A stretch of 64,000 nt of DNA from Pseudomonas chlororaphis (GCF_003731765.1 NZ_MOAL01000004.1:1488001-1552000); one strand, 5' to 3'; shown: positions 54,480 to 63,220, numbered from the stretch's first letter. Translations and numbers: made by a program. The notes: generated from the sequence alone by a model not told the origin.

Positions 54480-54491
54480 CCGCACGGTGTA

Positions 54492-56711
54492 TCAGCGGGC
54501 TGCTGTCGTCCACTTGGCCCGTGCGGTGTGCAGCTTTTTATAGCTGTCGATCAGCCGCTGGTGACGGTCCAGGCCTTCCAGTTGCAGGCTGGTCGGGGTC
54601 AGGCCGTAGAAGCGCATGCTGCCGTTTACCGAACCGATCACCGCGTCCATCCGCTCATTGCCGAACATGCGGCGGAAGTTGACCTCGTAGTGCGCCAGGT
54701 CCAGATCGCTGTCCAGCTCCACTTCCAGCACCGCGTTCATGGCCTGGTAGAACAGGCCGCGTTCGACGGTGTTGTCGTTGTATTGCAGGAACATTTCCAC
54801 CAGTTCCTTGGCCGGGTCGAACTGCCCCAGGGCGACGTGGATTAGCAGCTTCAGCTCGAGGACTGTCAACTGGCCCCAGGGCGTATTGTCGTCGAACTCG
54901 ATGCCGATCAGGGTGGTGATGTCGGTGTATTCGTCCAGCTCGCTTTCTTCCAGGCGCTGCACCAGTGACCGCAGGCCGTCTTCGTCGAGGCTGTGCAGGT
55001 TGAGGATGTCGTCGCGGAAAAACAGCGCTTTATTGGTGTTGTCCCAGATCAGGTCGTCCACCGGGTAGATTTCCGAGTAGTCCGGCACCAGGATGCGGCA
55101 GGCTGTAGCGCCCAGGTGCTCGTACACCGCCATGTAGACTTCCTTGCCCAGGCCTTCGAGGATGCCGAACAGGGTGGCGGCTTCCTCGGCGCTGGCTTTT
55201 TCCCTTTCGCTGAAGCCGCTCTGGCTGGTGAAGTCCCATTCGACGAATTCGAAGTCCGCCTTGGCACTGAAGAAGCGCCACGACACCACGCCGCTGGAGT
55301 CGATGAAGTGCTCGACAAAGTTGTTCGGCTCCATCAGCGCCTGGCTTTCGAAGGTCGGCTGGGGCAGGTCGTTGAGGCCCTCAAAGCTGCGGCCCTGGAG
55401 CAGTTCGGTGAGGCTGCGCTCCAGCGCCACTTCCAGGCTGGGGTGCGCGCCGAACGAGGCGAACACACCGCCAGTGCGCGGGTTCATCAGGGTCACGCAC
55501 ATCACCGGGAACTCACCGCCCAGGGATGCATCCTTGACCAGCACCGGGAAGCCTTGTTCTTCCAGGCCCTGGATGCCCGCGAGAATGCTCGGGTACTTGG
55601 CCAGCACCTCTTGGGGCACGTCCGGCAGGGCCAGCTCGCCTTCGAGAATCTCGCGCTTGACCGCACGCTCGAAGATTTCCGACAGGCACTGCACCTGGGC
55701 TTCGGCCAAGGTGTTGCCGGCGCTCATGCCGTTGCTGAGGAACAGGTTCTCGATCAGGTTGGAGGGGAAGTACACCACCTCGCCGTCCGACTGGCGCACA
55801 TAGGGCAGGGAGCAGATACCGCGCTCGATATTGCCCGAGTTGGTGTCGTACAGGTGGGAACCCAGCAGCTCGCCATCGGGGTTGTAGATGCCCAGGCAGT
55901 ACTCGTCGAGCAGTTCCTTGGGCAGCGCATCCTTGCGGCCCGGCTTGAACCAGCGCTCGTCCGGGTAATGCACAAAGGCCGCGTTGGCGATCTCTTCACC
56001 CCAGAACTGGTCGTTGTAGAAGAAGTTGCAGTTGAGGCGCTCGATAAACTCGCCCAGCGCCGAGGCCAGGGCGCCTTCCTTGGTCGCGCCCTTGCCGTTG
56101 GTGAAACACATCGGCGACTGCGCGTCGCGGATGTGCAGCGACCAGACGTTGGGCACGATATTGCGCCACGAGGCGATCTCGATCTTCATCCCCAGGCCGG
56201 CGAGAATCCCCGACATATTGGCGATGGTCTGCTCCAGGGGCAGGTCCTTGCCGGCAATGTAGGTGCCTTCGCTGGAGGTCGATTGTGGCATCAGCAGCGC
56301 CTGGGCATCGGCGTCGAGGTTTTCCACTTCCTCGATCACGAACTCAGGGCCGGTCTGCACCACCTTCTTTACGGTGCAACGGTCGATGGAGCGCAAGATG
56401 CCCTGGCGGTCCTTGGCGGAGATGTCCGCCGGCAACTCCACCTGGATCTTGAAGATCTGGTTGTAGCGGTTTTCCGGATCGACAATGTTGTTTTGCGACA
56501 GGCGAATATTGTCGGTGGGGATGTTGCGGGTCTGGCAGTACAACTTGACGAAGTACGCCGCGCACAAGGCCGAAGACGCCAGGAAATAGTCGAACGGGCC
56601 CGGCGCCGAGCCGTCACCCTTGTAGCGGATAGGTTGGTCGGCCACCACCGTGAAGTCGTCGAACTTGGCTTCAAGTCGAAGGTTATCGAGAAAATTGACT
56701 TTGATTTCCAT
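54492..56711 (-). CDS. OsmC-YcaO fusion protein
   Basis: A 739-residue fusion. Residues 1-135 form an OsmC-like domain with both cysteines of the family in place (Cys50 in SSALCAAY, Cys112 in DRCTVKKV). Residues about 150-560 form a YcaO domain, with the ATP-binding acidic pattern GALASALGEFIERLN (Glu221, Glu224) and SEIFERAVKREI. A helical C-terminal part follows. YcaO enzymes use ATP to activate amide backbones; stand-alone E. coli YcaO is linked to ribosomal S12 methylthiolation. I chose the ATG at 56711 (MEIKVNFLDN); a start at 56750 would add 13 residues. Confidence 0.9.
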   Translation of the reverse strand: MEIKVNFLDNLRLEAKFDDFTVVADQPIRYKGDGSAPGPFDYFLASSALCAAYFVKLYCQTRNIPTDNIRLSQNNIVDPENRYNQIFKIQVELPADISAKDRQGILRSIDRCTVKKVVQTGPEFVIEEVENLDADAQALLMPQSTSSEGTYIAGKDLPLEQTIANMSGILAGLGMKIEIASWRNIVPNVWSLHIRDAQSPMCFTNGKGATKEGALASALGEFIERLNCNFFYNDQFWGEEIANAAFVHYPDERWFKPGRKDALPKELLDEYCLGIYNPDGELLGSHLYDTNSGNIERGICSLPYVRQSDGEVVYFPSNLIENLFLSNGMSAGNTLAEAQVQCLSEIFERAVKREILEGELALPDVPQEVLAKYPSILAGIQGLEEQGFPVLVKDASLGGEFPVMCVTLMNPRTGGVFASFGAHPSLEVALERSLTELLQGRSFEGLNDLPQPTFESQALMEPNNFVEHFIDSSGVVSWRFFSAKADFEFVEWDFTSQSGFSEREKASAEEAATLFGILEGLGKEVYMAVYEHLGATACRILVPDYSEIYPVDDLIWDNTNKALFFRDDILNLHSLDEDGLRSLVQRLEESELDEYTDITTLIGIEFDDNTPWGQLTVLELKLLIHVALGQFDPAKELVEMFLQYNDNTVERGLFYQAMNAVLEVELDSDLDLAHYEVNFRRMFGNERMDAVIGSVNGSMRFYGLTPTSLQLEGLDRHQRLIDSYKKLHTARAKWTTAAR

Positions 56712-56866
56712 GGGGGTACCGACGTGACGAGGCAAAAAATTGGTCGGCATTATCCGGTTTTTTGCCGGCGAAGTGTTGTGGTTTTCGGCACGGAGCGCCG
56801 GCCGGGCCTGGAGGGGTGCCGGGGCAGGGGCTTTGCAGGGCAGACGACCGCCCCTCGATAGAAGGC

Positions 56867-57268
56867 TTAGGCGCCGGGGTTGTGGCTGCGAACCTTCTTG
56901 AGCACCTGTGCTGCGAGCTCCTGAACGCCTTCTTCTCGGTCCTCAGGTGTTGGCTCATACGCCAGGCGCTCAAGCTCCGGCTCCAGGGCACGTGCCAGTG
57001 CCGGGCATTCGCCGACCACACCTTGAATGACCCAGTATTTCCACAGGCTGTCGCCCGAGGCGAAAACGGTGCGGATAGGCGGCGCCAGCGGGGCTCCGAT
57101 GCCCGCCAGAAACGGCTGAACAACCCGCGCGACCGGCCAGTTCATGTCTTGCAGCCACTCCAGCAGCGCTGGCAACACCGGCTCGACCGCTGGAAATCCA
57201 AGGGCCACGAGCTTCGAGGCGGCGTCAGTATCCAGTTTGTGCGCAGGAAGAAGAGGGGGGAGGTGCAT
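56867..57268 (-). CDS. DUF5071 domain protein
   Basis: A 133-residue, HEAT-like helical protein. ALLEWLQDMNWPVARVVQPF and SLWKYWVIQGVVGECPAL match DUF5071, recalled from memory. Proteins of this family are often found in immunity-like loci but have no proven function. Single gene, divergent from the DUF2986 gene. Confidence 0.75.
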   Translation of the reverse strand: MHLPPLLPAHKLDTDAASKLVALGFPAVEPVLPALLEWLQDMNWPVARVVQPFLAGIGAPLAPPIRTVFASGDSLWKYWVIQGVVGECPALARALEPELERLAYEPTPEDREEGVQELAAQVLKKVRSHNPGA

Positions 57269-57432
57269 GGGCTCGATGCCTGATGTTTGCGTTGTGCGGC
57301 ATCATCAAGCGACTAGATGCCCCGTGGGACGCAGAGTATGCACAGAGATAGCCCAACGGCCTATCAAAGGCATCGGGTTGAATATTGTTAGCTGATATCA
57401 TCCGCGCATTAAAAAATGCCGAGTACCGCACC

Positions 57433-57594
57433 ATGAACCGCCGTAAAAAACTCAATCAGATATTGAAAGCCAACGCCAAAAAAGCCAGCGCCAAACTGGC
57501 CCCCAAAAGCAAGCCCAAGTACATCAGCAAAGCCGACCGACTGAAACTCGAAGCTGAAGCCAGCGTGGACCCAAGCACTGCCACGCAGAGCTGA
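57433..57594 (+). CDS. DUF2986 small basic protein
   Basis: A 53-residue Lys/Ala-rich protein starting MNRRKKLNQILKANAKKASA, the DUF2986 signature. The frame is open from 57385, but family members begin at this ATG. Probably nucleic-acid binding judging by charge only. Confidence 0.8.
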   Translation: MNRRKKLNQILKANAKKASAKLAPKSKPKYISKADRLKLEAEASVDPSTATQS

Positions 57595-57639
57595 CCCACC
57601 GACCCCAAGCCGCGACGCCCGTTTGGCAGGAGAGCCTCA

Positions 57640-58095
57640 ATGGACCTGAAGTTCAGCCACGTCGATGTACTGGTCAACAACCTCGAAGAAGCCTGCGCCT
57701 ACTACGCGCACATCCTCCAAGCCCGAATCTCCCAAACCCTGGTCTGGGAGCGTGGCGGCCTGCACGTGCGTTACGCCATCGCCCTGATCGGCCAAGAGCG
57801 CTTCATGCTGGTACAGCCCCTGGCCGGCAACCTGAAAGACCTGCTGGACGCCTCGGGCGAGGGCATGATCTACCGCCATTGCTATTCGACGCCGGATATC
57901 GAAGTGGCTTACGACGAACTGATCGCCGCCGGGGTGCAGCCCGAGGATGAAAACGGCAAGCCATTGGCGCGTGACAGCCTGCAATCCCCGTCTGGCGGGC
58001 GGATTATCTGGCTGCCGAAGCGCTTTGGGCACTTTTCGATTGAGATATTGGAGGAGGGGGCGTTGGAAGCGTTTGTGCAGGGGGCGTTTGTTTGA
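57640..58095 (+). CDS. Glyoxalase/VOC superfamily protein
   Basis: A 151-residue VOC protein: MDLKFSHVDVLVNNLEEACA begins the first beta-alpha-beta module, with a His near residue 7, and a later FGHFSIEILEEG gives the other strand pair. Members include dioxygenases, glyoxalases and antibiotic-binding proteins; the substrate cannot be told. GGCAGGAGAG precedes the ATG. Confidence 0.8.
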   Translation: MDLKFSHVDVLVNNLEEACAYYAHILQARISQTLVWERGGLHVRYAIALIGQERFMLVQPLAGNLKDLLDASGEGMIYRHCYSTPDIEVAYDELIAAGVQPEDENGKPLARDSLQSPSGGRIIWLPKRFGHFSIEILEEGALEAFVQGAFV

Positions 58096-58162
58096 GGGGG
58101 ATGGATAAGAGGCGGATTACCGCCCGTAGCCGCCGCTCACGTTCTGATAGATCCGGGGTGAT

Positions 58163-58231
58163 TCACTGATAGTCGTAACGGGCGATCACCGCTTTGATTT
58201 CGCTGATACGGGCTACCTGCCCCCGCAGTCT
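58163..58231 (-). pseudogene. Possible remnant of a MerR-family regulator C-terminus
   Basis: On the minus strand, a short frame ending at 58163 reads LRGQVARISEIKAVIARYD before its stop, which resembles the C-terminal coiled coil of MerR regulators. The rest of such a gene is absent. It adjoins a palindromic promoter-like site on the right. Tentative. Confidence 0.25.
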
Positions 58232-58240
58232 CCATCGTGC

Positions 58241-58275
58241 TCAGGGTGCTTGACCCTGAAGGGGCTATAACCCTC
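58241..58275 (+). promoter_or_regulatory. Palindromic site upstream of ICMT-family gene
   Basis: A perfect 7-base dyad TCAGGGT (58241) / ACCCTGA (58253) overlaps TTGACC at 58250, and a second element GGGGCTATAACCCT follows. The layout recalls MerR-type operators, in which the dyad lies near the -35 box, but the -10 box is not clear. Confidence 0.4.
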
Positions 58276-58312
58276 ACGCTAGTAGCCCGTTCGTCCCTAC
58301 TAGGAATTCATC

Positions 58313-58768
58313 ATGGACAACCGCATCCCTCCGCCGCTGGTTGCTATCCTGTTCGGCCTGTTGGCGTGGTTCGCTGCTCGACACTTGCCGGGCACCTTGG
58401 AGCTGACCATCGAGTGGCGCATTGGCCTGGCGCTGGGGGTGTTGCTAGCGGGCGTAGCTATTTGCCTGGCCGGCGTGCTTTCCTTCCGCCACGCACGTAC
58501 CACGGTCAACCCGCTGAAGCCGGAAACGGCCTCGGCTCTGGTCAGCTCGGGCGTCTACAGATATACACGCAACCCCATGTACTTAGGCTTCGCCACGGCC
58601 CTGATCGCCTGGTCAATCTTTCTCGCCTGGCCGCCAGCCCTCCTGGGCGTGCTGGGCTTCGTGATCTACATGAACCTCTTCCAGATCGGCCCGGAAGAGC
58701 GGGCCCTCGCCAGCCTTTTCGGGAGTGAGTTCACGCAATACTGCAGCCAGGTCAGGCGTTGGCTCTAG
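58313..58768 (+). CDS. Isoprenylcysteine carboxyl methyltransferase-family membrane protein
   Basis: A 151-residue inner-membrane protein with three or four helices and the ICMT/phospholipid-methyltransferase signature SGVYRYTRNPMYLGF, ending with EERALASLFGSEFTQYCSQV. Members methylate membrane-embedded or small substrates with S-adenosylmethionine, and the substrate is unknown here. Its promoter region has the MerR-like site. Confidence 0.85.
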   Translation: MDNRIPPPLVAILFGLLAWFAARHLPGTLELTIEWRIGLALGVLLAGVAICLAGVLSFRHARTTVNPLKPETASALVSSGVYRYTRNPMYLGFATALIAWSIFLAWPPALLGVLGFVIYMNLFQIGPEERALASLFGSEFTQYCSQVRRWL

Positions 58769-58848
58769 AAAAGGCAACGTCTGCCATGGGCCGATGGACG
58801 CCATTGGCAAGCGAGTCAGGGATAAGACATGACACAGAGGGTGCGGTC

Positions 58849-59277
58849 GTGAACGTTAACAATCTGCAACTCCCCGAGGCGTACACCGCCCTCGCATCAA
58901 AGCATCAGGCCTCAGGTGGGTTTTGCAACTTAAGGCTTGCAGGCGAGCACGACGCCTTCGGCAACTTTTTAGAAACTGAATTGGCTCAGATTTATATTGA
59001 TGAGTTTGAACTGGCCGCCAAAACAAAACAGCTCAACGAGTACTTTGCACTCGATGGGTGCTACGGTGAATCCGCGATTGAAAGTAGTCATCCGGGAGCA
59101 ATTGCCGACATTACCGACTTCACAAAGATTGTGTGCTTCGGCATGGCTGCCGATGGAAGTCAGTTTTGCTTTGACTTCAGGGAAGATAAGGCGGCGCCGT
59201 CCGTTATCTGGTGGGATGATGATTGCTGGCGCAAGATTTCAAATGATTTTGAAGAGTTTATTTCTCTGTTTTTATAA
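58849..59277 (+). CDS. SMI1/KNR4 (SUKH) family immunity-like protein
   Basis: A 142-residue protein whose end follows the SUKH pattern: DFTKIVCFGMAADGSQFCFD, then P-x-V-I-W-W-DDD and a final ISNDFEEFISLFL. SUKH proteins neutralise nuclease-type polymorphic toxins. The start is set at GTG 58849 after AGAGGG; the longer open frame from 58759 lies in the previous gene's end. The DNA is visibly richer in A+T than its left neighbours, a sign of transfer. Confidence 0.78.
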   Translation: MNVNNLQLPEAYTALASKHQASGGFCNLRLAGEHDAFGNFLETELAQIYIDEFELAAKTKQLNEYFALDGCYGESAIESSHPGAIADITDFTKIVCFGMAADGSQFCFDFREDKAAPSVIWWDDDCWRKISNDFEEFISLFL

Positions 59278-59368
59278 AAATATTTTTATGTGCTGGGTGA
59301 GTTTTTGGGTTGGTGGGGGGTGATTTCCACTGTTTGAGTCGTTCCGAATTTCTTCGAGCTCGGGGCAC

Positions 59369-59420
59369 TGCTTTTGGTCGGTAGGTGCAGCTCATGAACG
59401 ATCGCTTTCGGCCAAAAGCA
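59369..59420. repeat. Intergenic inverted repeat
   Basis: TGCTTTTGGTCG (59369-59380) and CGGCCAAAAGCA (59409-59420) are inverted copies with one mismatch, 28 bases apart. Similar GCTTTTGG palindromes occur between genes in pseudomonads (recalled, not searched). Confidence 0.55.
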
Positions 59421-59506
59421 GACAAAGGGCAAAAAATAAGCTGCCCGTTATTCCTATGCGTACGACAGAATGTGACCTTCCCATAGACTCTTAGGCCTTG
59501 CACTCC

Positions 59507-59896
59507 ATGGACGACTCTCGTTTCACCCCGCAGCAGGTGGCGTCGCGATCTGGTAATGCTCAGGTGGATAAGGATGTGAGGCAATGGTTAGTGGGCCTTC
59601 CAATCGCTGAGAGACTCGCTTTTTTAAAGCAACTTTGGCCACTGAACTTCCGGTATTCACTCAGACTGCTCCAAGCAGCACAGCTACCGAGGCAAGAAAA
59701 CGAATACATGTTCAGGCACTGGCTGCGTGCTGGCCATCACAATACGGCGCAGGAACTCATCAAGCGGTTACAGCCGGTTCTTGGGGAAAGAAAATTCTGG
59801 CAGATTGCTTCACAAGAGACGCTTTCACCGACTATGCGCGAATTCATGAATTACTACGGCCTTGGACGCCTGGACTCACAACCCGAAGGAAAATAA
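59507..59896 (+). CDS. Hypothetical protein
   Basis: A 129-residue, mainly helical, basic protein (MDDSRFTPQQVASRSGNAQV, then LPIAERLAFLKQLWPLNFRY). ATG at 59507 chosen over a TTG at 59498. No family recognised. It lies between a SUKH-type gene and another short gene in the A+T-richer segment, so an immunity or toxin-related role is possible. Confidence 0.6.
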   Translation: MDDSRFTPQQVASRSGNAQVDKDVRQWLVGLPIAERLAFLKQLWPLNFRYSLRLLQAAQLPRQENEYMFRHWLRAGHHNTAQELIKRLQPVLGERKFWQIASQETLSPTMREFMNYYGLGRLDSQPEGK

Positions 59897-60029
59897 ACCT
59901 TTAGCCTTCTAGAAAATCTGTTTTCGGCGCCCCGTATGCTACGGCCGTTGGTGGCGACTGTTATCCGCTGGGTTGATTTATGCTCTTGGTGATAGGCAAA
60001 AAAAACGACCATCAGCAATCGGGGGGAAG

Positions 60030-60344
60030 ATGAACGAAGAGTTCAGCTATGTGTGGCTATTGCCGCTGCTTGAGAAACCTTTCGAAACGGCAGCACTCGA
60101 TTTGCCAGATGCGGTAAGCGCTCTTAGTAAAAAATATAAGCTACCTGCCGACATTGCGTTGCAGCCGCTGGTGATCACAGCCTTGACGTCGCATTCCGAA
60201 TATTGGTCAGGACTGGCGCTTAAATGGCTGGAGGATGGCTTTCCTTTAGACATTGCGCTGACCGCGATCTTGGCTCAGTGCGCCGAGGACAAAACGCTGT
60301 CTCAGTCCCGCCGTCATAGAGCGCGTAGGCTTGTTGGCCGGTAA
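60030..60344 (+). CDS. Hypothetical protein, possibly frame-disrupted at its end
   Basis: A 104-residue protein (MNEEFSYVWLLPLLEKPFET) with a GGGGGAAG site before the ATG. It contains SEYWSGLALKWLEDGFPL. The stop is at 60344, but the +1 frame stays open to 60417 and encodes AKSYVWLLPAISGLSALTIS, repeating the YVWLLP motif of the N-terminus. Either the gene is frameshifted or a piece of a second copy follows. Family not recognised. Confidence 0.55.
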   Translation: MNEEFSYVWLLPLLEKPFETAALDLPDAVSALSKKYKLPADIALQPLVITALTSHSEYWSGLALKWLEDGFPLDIALTAILAQCAEDKTLSQSRRHRARRLVGR

Positions 60345-60533
60345 AAATCATGGGGCTAAATCCTATGTCTGGCTGTTACCGGCCATTAGCGGACTTTCCG
60401 CACTGACTATCTCCTAAGGGCATAAACATGGTGTTTTGGCGATCGGCGATACATGGGAGAGAGAAATACTTTGTGTATCGCCTGAGAAGTCAGCGTTCTG
60501 GTCTCGCCAGAAACATATTCTTTAGCTGTCGAG

Positions 60534-60572
60534 AAAGGCCCGGACACCCTGAATGGAATGTTCCGGGCCTTT
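60534..60572 (-). terminator. Hairpin terminator downstream of isochorismatase-like gene
   Basis: Arms AAAGGCCCGGA (60534-60544) and TCCGGGCCTTT (60562-60572) form an 11-base stem, just after the end of the minus-strand operon. Confidence 0.75.
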
Positions 60573-60582
60573 GCAAGCATGC

Positions 60583-61167
60583 TTACTCGCCGAAGGCTTC
60601 CATAAGCACTTGAACCAGTTCGCCGCCTTCCGGTGTTGCCCAACTGCCAGCCAGTTCAGCAATCAACTGGTTGGTGGTGGTCAGTGTTACACCAGCTTTG
60701 TCCATGCGGCGTAGAGCGATATCATCGGCCATGGCGGTGGGCGAAGCCCCGCCATCTGCTACGACTTGGACTTCATAGCCATCACGGACCAGTGAGAGCG
60801 CAGGGTATACGGTGCACACATCATTGGTTACACCCGCAATGATCAGTTTCTTGCGGCCTGTCGCTTTCACTGCTGCGGCGAAGTTCTCATCGTCCATGGC
60901 GTTGACGATGCCCATACGTTTGATTCGACCGGCAAACTCAGTTGGAAGAATCTCTTCCAGTTCGCTCAACAGCGGGCCTTGGGCATACTCTTCCATGCTG
61001 GAGGTCAGTACCACGGGGAGCTTCAGGATGCGGGCTGCTTTGGCCAGCATCAAAGCGTTGCGCTTCAGTTCTTCAAAGGGCATGGATTTAGCCCAGCCCA
61101 TGGTTCCGACTTGGTGGTCAATCAGCAGCAGAGCAGCATTATCAGCATTGAAGTTTTCGAATGACAT
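60583..61167 (-). CDS. Isochorismatase-family cysteine hydrolase (YcaC-like)
   Basis: A 194-residue hydrolase. The triad of the family is present: Asp in ALLLIDHQVGTMGW, Lys in GRKKLIIAG and Cys in VTNDVCTVYPAL. Relatives include YcaC and nicotinamidases; the substrate is unknown. The ATG at 61167 (MSFENFNADN) is chosen; upstream frame to 61272 is not family-like. Third gene after the old yellow enzyme and pirin, 61 bases after the pirin stop. Confidence 0.88.
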   Translation of the reverse strand: MSFENFNADNAALLLIDHQVGTMGWAKSMPFEELKRNALMLAKAARILKLPVVLTSSMEEYAQGPLLSELEEILPTEFAGRIKRMGIVNAMDDENFAAAVKATGRKKLIIAGVTNDVCTVYPALSLVRDGYEVQVVADGGASPTAMADDIALRRMDKAGVTLTTTNQLIAELAGSWATPEGGELVQVLMEAFGE

Positions 61168-61228
61168 GGTGATTCTCCTGGTAACTACGATGGGGCACTT
61201 ACCCCGTTTTTTTGGGTATATAAATCGC

Positions 61229-62065
61229 TTAACGCGTTTGCAGTGTTCCGAACTCACCGCGCCGGTAGCCATCGACTGCTGCGGCCAGCGCGTCCATCGA
61301 AGCGAGGGCCATGGGCCCTTGCCAATACACGGGTTGATTTAACGGAGTACCGGAGAACAGCACGGCCTTGGCATCTCCATTCTTCGCTTGCAGGGTGACA
61401 ACTCGATCCGCGCCCTGAGGAAGATTGACTGGTGCCTTCGGGTCGATCAGGTTGAAGGCCCGACCGTCGACGTAGACCTCGCCGTCAATTGGCATAACGA
61501 ATGCCACGTGTCCTTCTGGCACTGGAATTTTCACTTCGCTTGCGGCTTCAAGGGATATGTCCAGAAGCCTTACGTCCGTAGGCAGTAATAGCGGAGAGGC
61601 CAGTCCTTCGAAGTTGCCCAAGGGGACTCTGATTTTTACCCCCGCCAAATAAACAGTAGGGACATCCTGAGCCTCCACACTGAAGACAAAGGGTGCATCA
61701 GCTTGCTTGTCTTCGGGCAAGTTGATGAAGATTTGCAGCATATGAACGGTCTTGCCTGGCTGGGCTGGAACCTCTTCATGAACGATGCCTTCACCCGCCG
61801 CCGTCCAGTGCAAGCCACCGGGTTGAATCACGTTGCGGTTGCCCAGAGAGTCACGGTTGTCGATGCCTGTTTCCGAATCCAGAAACAGATAAGAGACTGC
61901 TGAAAAACCTGCATGAGGATGAGGGGGAAACGTCGGTCCGCTGATCCAGGCATGGTCTATGCCGAGAAACGGGTCGATGGGTTTCGCATTCTGATCACCA
62001 CGCAGGCTGAATGCCCGAAACTGGCTGCCGTGGTTCATGCGCTGTAAGCGTGCGGTGGGTTGCAT
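61229..62065 (-). CDS. Pirin family protein
   Basis: A 278-residue double-cupin protein. The metal-binding pattern is present in FPPHPHAGFSAVSYLF (two His), followed by GGLHWTAAGEGIVHEEVP (His, Glu). Bacterial pirins often have quercetinase or regulatory roles. It starts 11 bases after the old yellow enzyme stop in the same operon. Confidence 0.9.
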   Translation of the reverse strand: MQPTARLQRMNHGSQFRAFSLRGDQNAKPIDPFLGIDHAWISGPTFPPHPHAGFSAVSYLFLDSETGIDNRDSLGNRNVIQPGGLHWTAAGEGIVHEEVPAQPGKTVHMLQIFINLPEDKQADAPFVFSVEAQDVPTVYLAGVKIRVPLGNFEGLASPLLLPTDVRLLDISLEAASEVKIPVPEGHVAFVMPIDGEVYVDGRAFNLIDPKAPVNLPQGADRVVTLQAKNGDAKAVLFSGTPLNQPVYWQGPMALASMDALAAAVDGYRRGEFGTLQTR

Positions 62066-62076
62066 GACGAAGCTCC

Positions 62077-63141
62077 TCAGGCCCCTTGGGACATAGTTGG
62101 GTAATCGATATAGCCTTCTGCACCTGGGGCGTAAAAAGTGTCCTTATTCGGCGTATTCAACTCTGCGTCGGCGCGGAACCGCTCAAGCAGATCAGGGTTG
62201 GCCAGGAAGGTGCTGCCAAACACTGCGGCGTCTGCTTTGCCTTCATTGATCAGTGACTCGGCGCTGTTTTTGGTCTGGCCGCTGCCGATCAGGTAGCTAC
62301 CGTCGAACAGTGGGCGCAACGCCGCGTGGTAATCGAACTTAGCCCCGAAAAGCGCGACGTGCAGGTAAGCGAGCTTGAGGTCGTGAAGCTGCTTGACTAG
62401 GTACGTGTAGGTTTCCTGCGGATTGGCATCGACGATGTCGTTGAAGTTCATCTCCGGGGAAATCTTGATGCCGACACGGTCATTGCCCACTTCACTCACC
62501 ATGGCGGCGAGCACTTCCTGTACGAAGCGAGTGCGGTTTTCAACCGAGCCACCGTACTGGTCGTTGCGCTGGTTGCTGCCGGTGGAGAGAAACTGCTCAG
62601 GCAGATAGCCCGAGGCAGCGTGCAATTCAACGCCGTCGAAACCGGCTTCAATGGCCCGGCGAGCAGACTGACGATAGCCTTCAACCACTTCGGCGATTTC
62701 AGAGACGGTCAGGGCGTGCGGTGTCACGAAATCCTGCAAGCCGGTGGCGGTGTAGGTCTGGCCAGCGGCCTTGATTGCAGAAGGTGCTTGTGGCTGTGCG
62801 CCCTCGGGTAGCAAAGAAGGGTGAGACACTCGTCCGCAATGCATCAGTTGCATGAAGATGCGACCACCACGAGCATGCACGGCATCAGTGACTTTCTTCC
62901 AGGCCGCGACTTGTTCGGCGGTTTCAATACCTGGGGTGCGGACGTAACCTTTACCTAGCGCAACCGGAAACACGCCCTCGCTGATGATCAGCCCGGCAGT
63001 GGCGCGCTGTGCGTAGTAGGTGGCAACCAGCTCGCTGGGCACACCAGCATCATCGGAGCGCGAGCGGGTCATCGGTGCCATGACCATACGGTTGGACAGG
63101 GTGTAGCGGCCTACCTGGACTTCGGAAAAAAGAGAGTTCAT
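62077..63141 (-). CDS. Old yellow enzyme family alkene reductase
   Basis: A 354-residue FMN/NADPH ene-reductase that reduces electrophilic alkenes, quinones or nitro-compounds. Seen: VMAPMTRSRSDD near the start, GRIFMQLMHCGRVSHPSLLP, and VELHAASGYLPEQFLSTGSN followed by QRNDQYGGSVENR. The substrate-binding His is present (H of HAAS), but the usual second His or Asn three residues later is Ser. It is the first gene of an operon with pirin and isochorismatase-like genes, divergent from a LysR gene. Confidence 0.94.
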   Translation of the reverse strand: MNSLFSEVQVGRYTLSNRMVMAPMTRSRSDDAGVPSELVATYYAQRATAGLIISEGVFPVALGKGYVRTPGIETAEQVAAWKKVTDAVHARGGRIFMQLMHCGRVSHPSLLPEGAQPQAPSAIKAAGQTYTATGLQDFVTPHALTVSEIAEVVEGYRQSARRAIEAGFDGVELHAASGYLPEQFLSTGSNQRNDQYGGSVENRTRFVQEVLAAMVSEVGNDRVGIKISPEMNFNDIVDANPQETYTYLVKQLHDLKLAYLHVALFGAKFDYHAALRPLFDGSYLIGSGQTKNSAESLINEGKADAAVFGSTFLANPDLLERFRADAELNTPNKDTFYAPGAEGYIDYPTMSQGA

Positions 63142-63180
63142 TTCGGTGCTCCTCAGAAGTGATGTGGCTATGATTCATCA

Positions 63181-63195
63181 ATCCGAATTCGGGAT
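63181..63195. promoter_or_regulatory. LysR operator candidate, box 1
   Basis: ATCC-GAATTC-GGGAT, a dyad with a T-N11-A core, lies between the divergent LysR and old yellow enzyme genes. Its pattern is repeated 40 bases to the right. Confidence 0.65.
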
Positions 63196-63220
63196 AAATG
63201 CAGTAAAATAGAAATAACTA

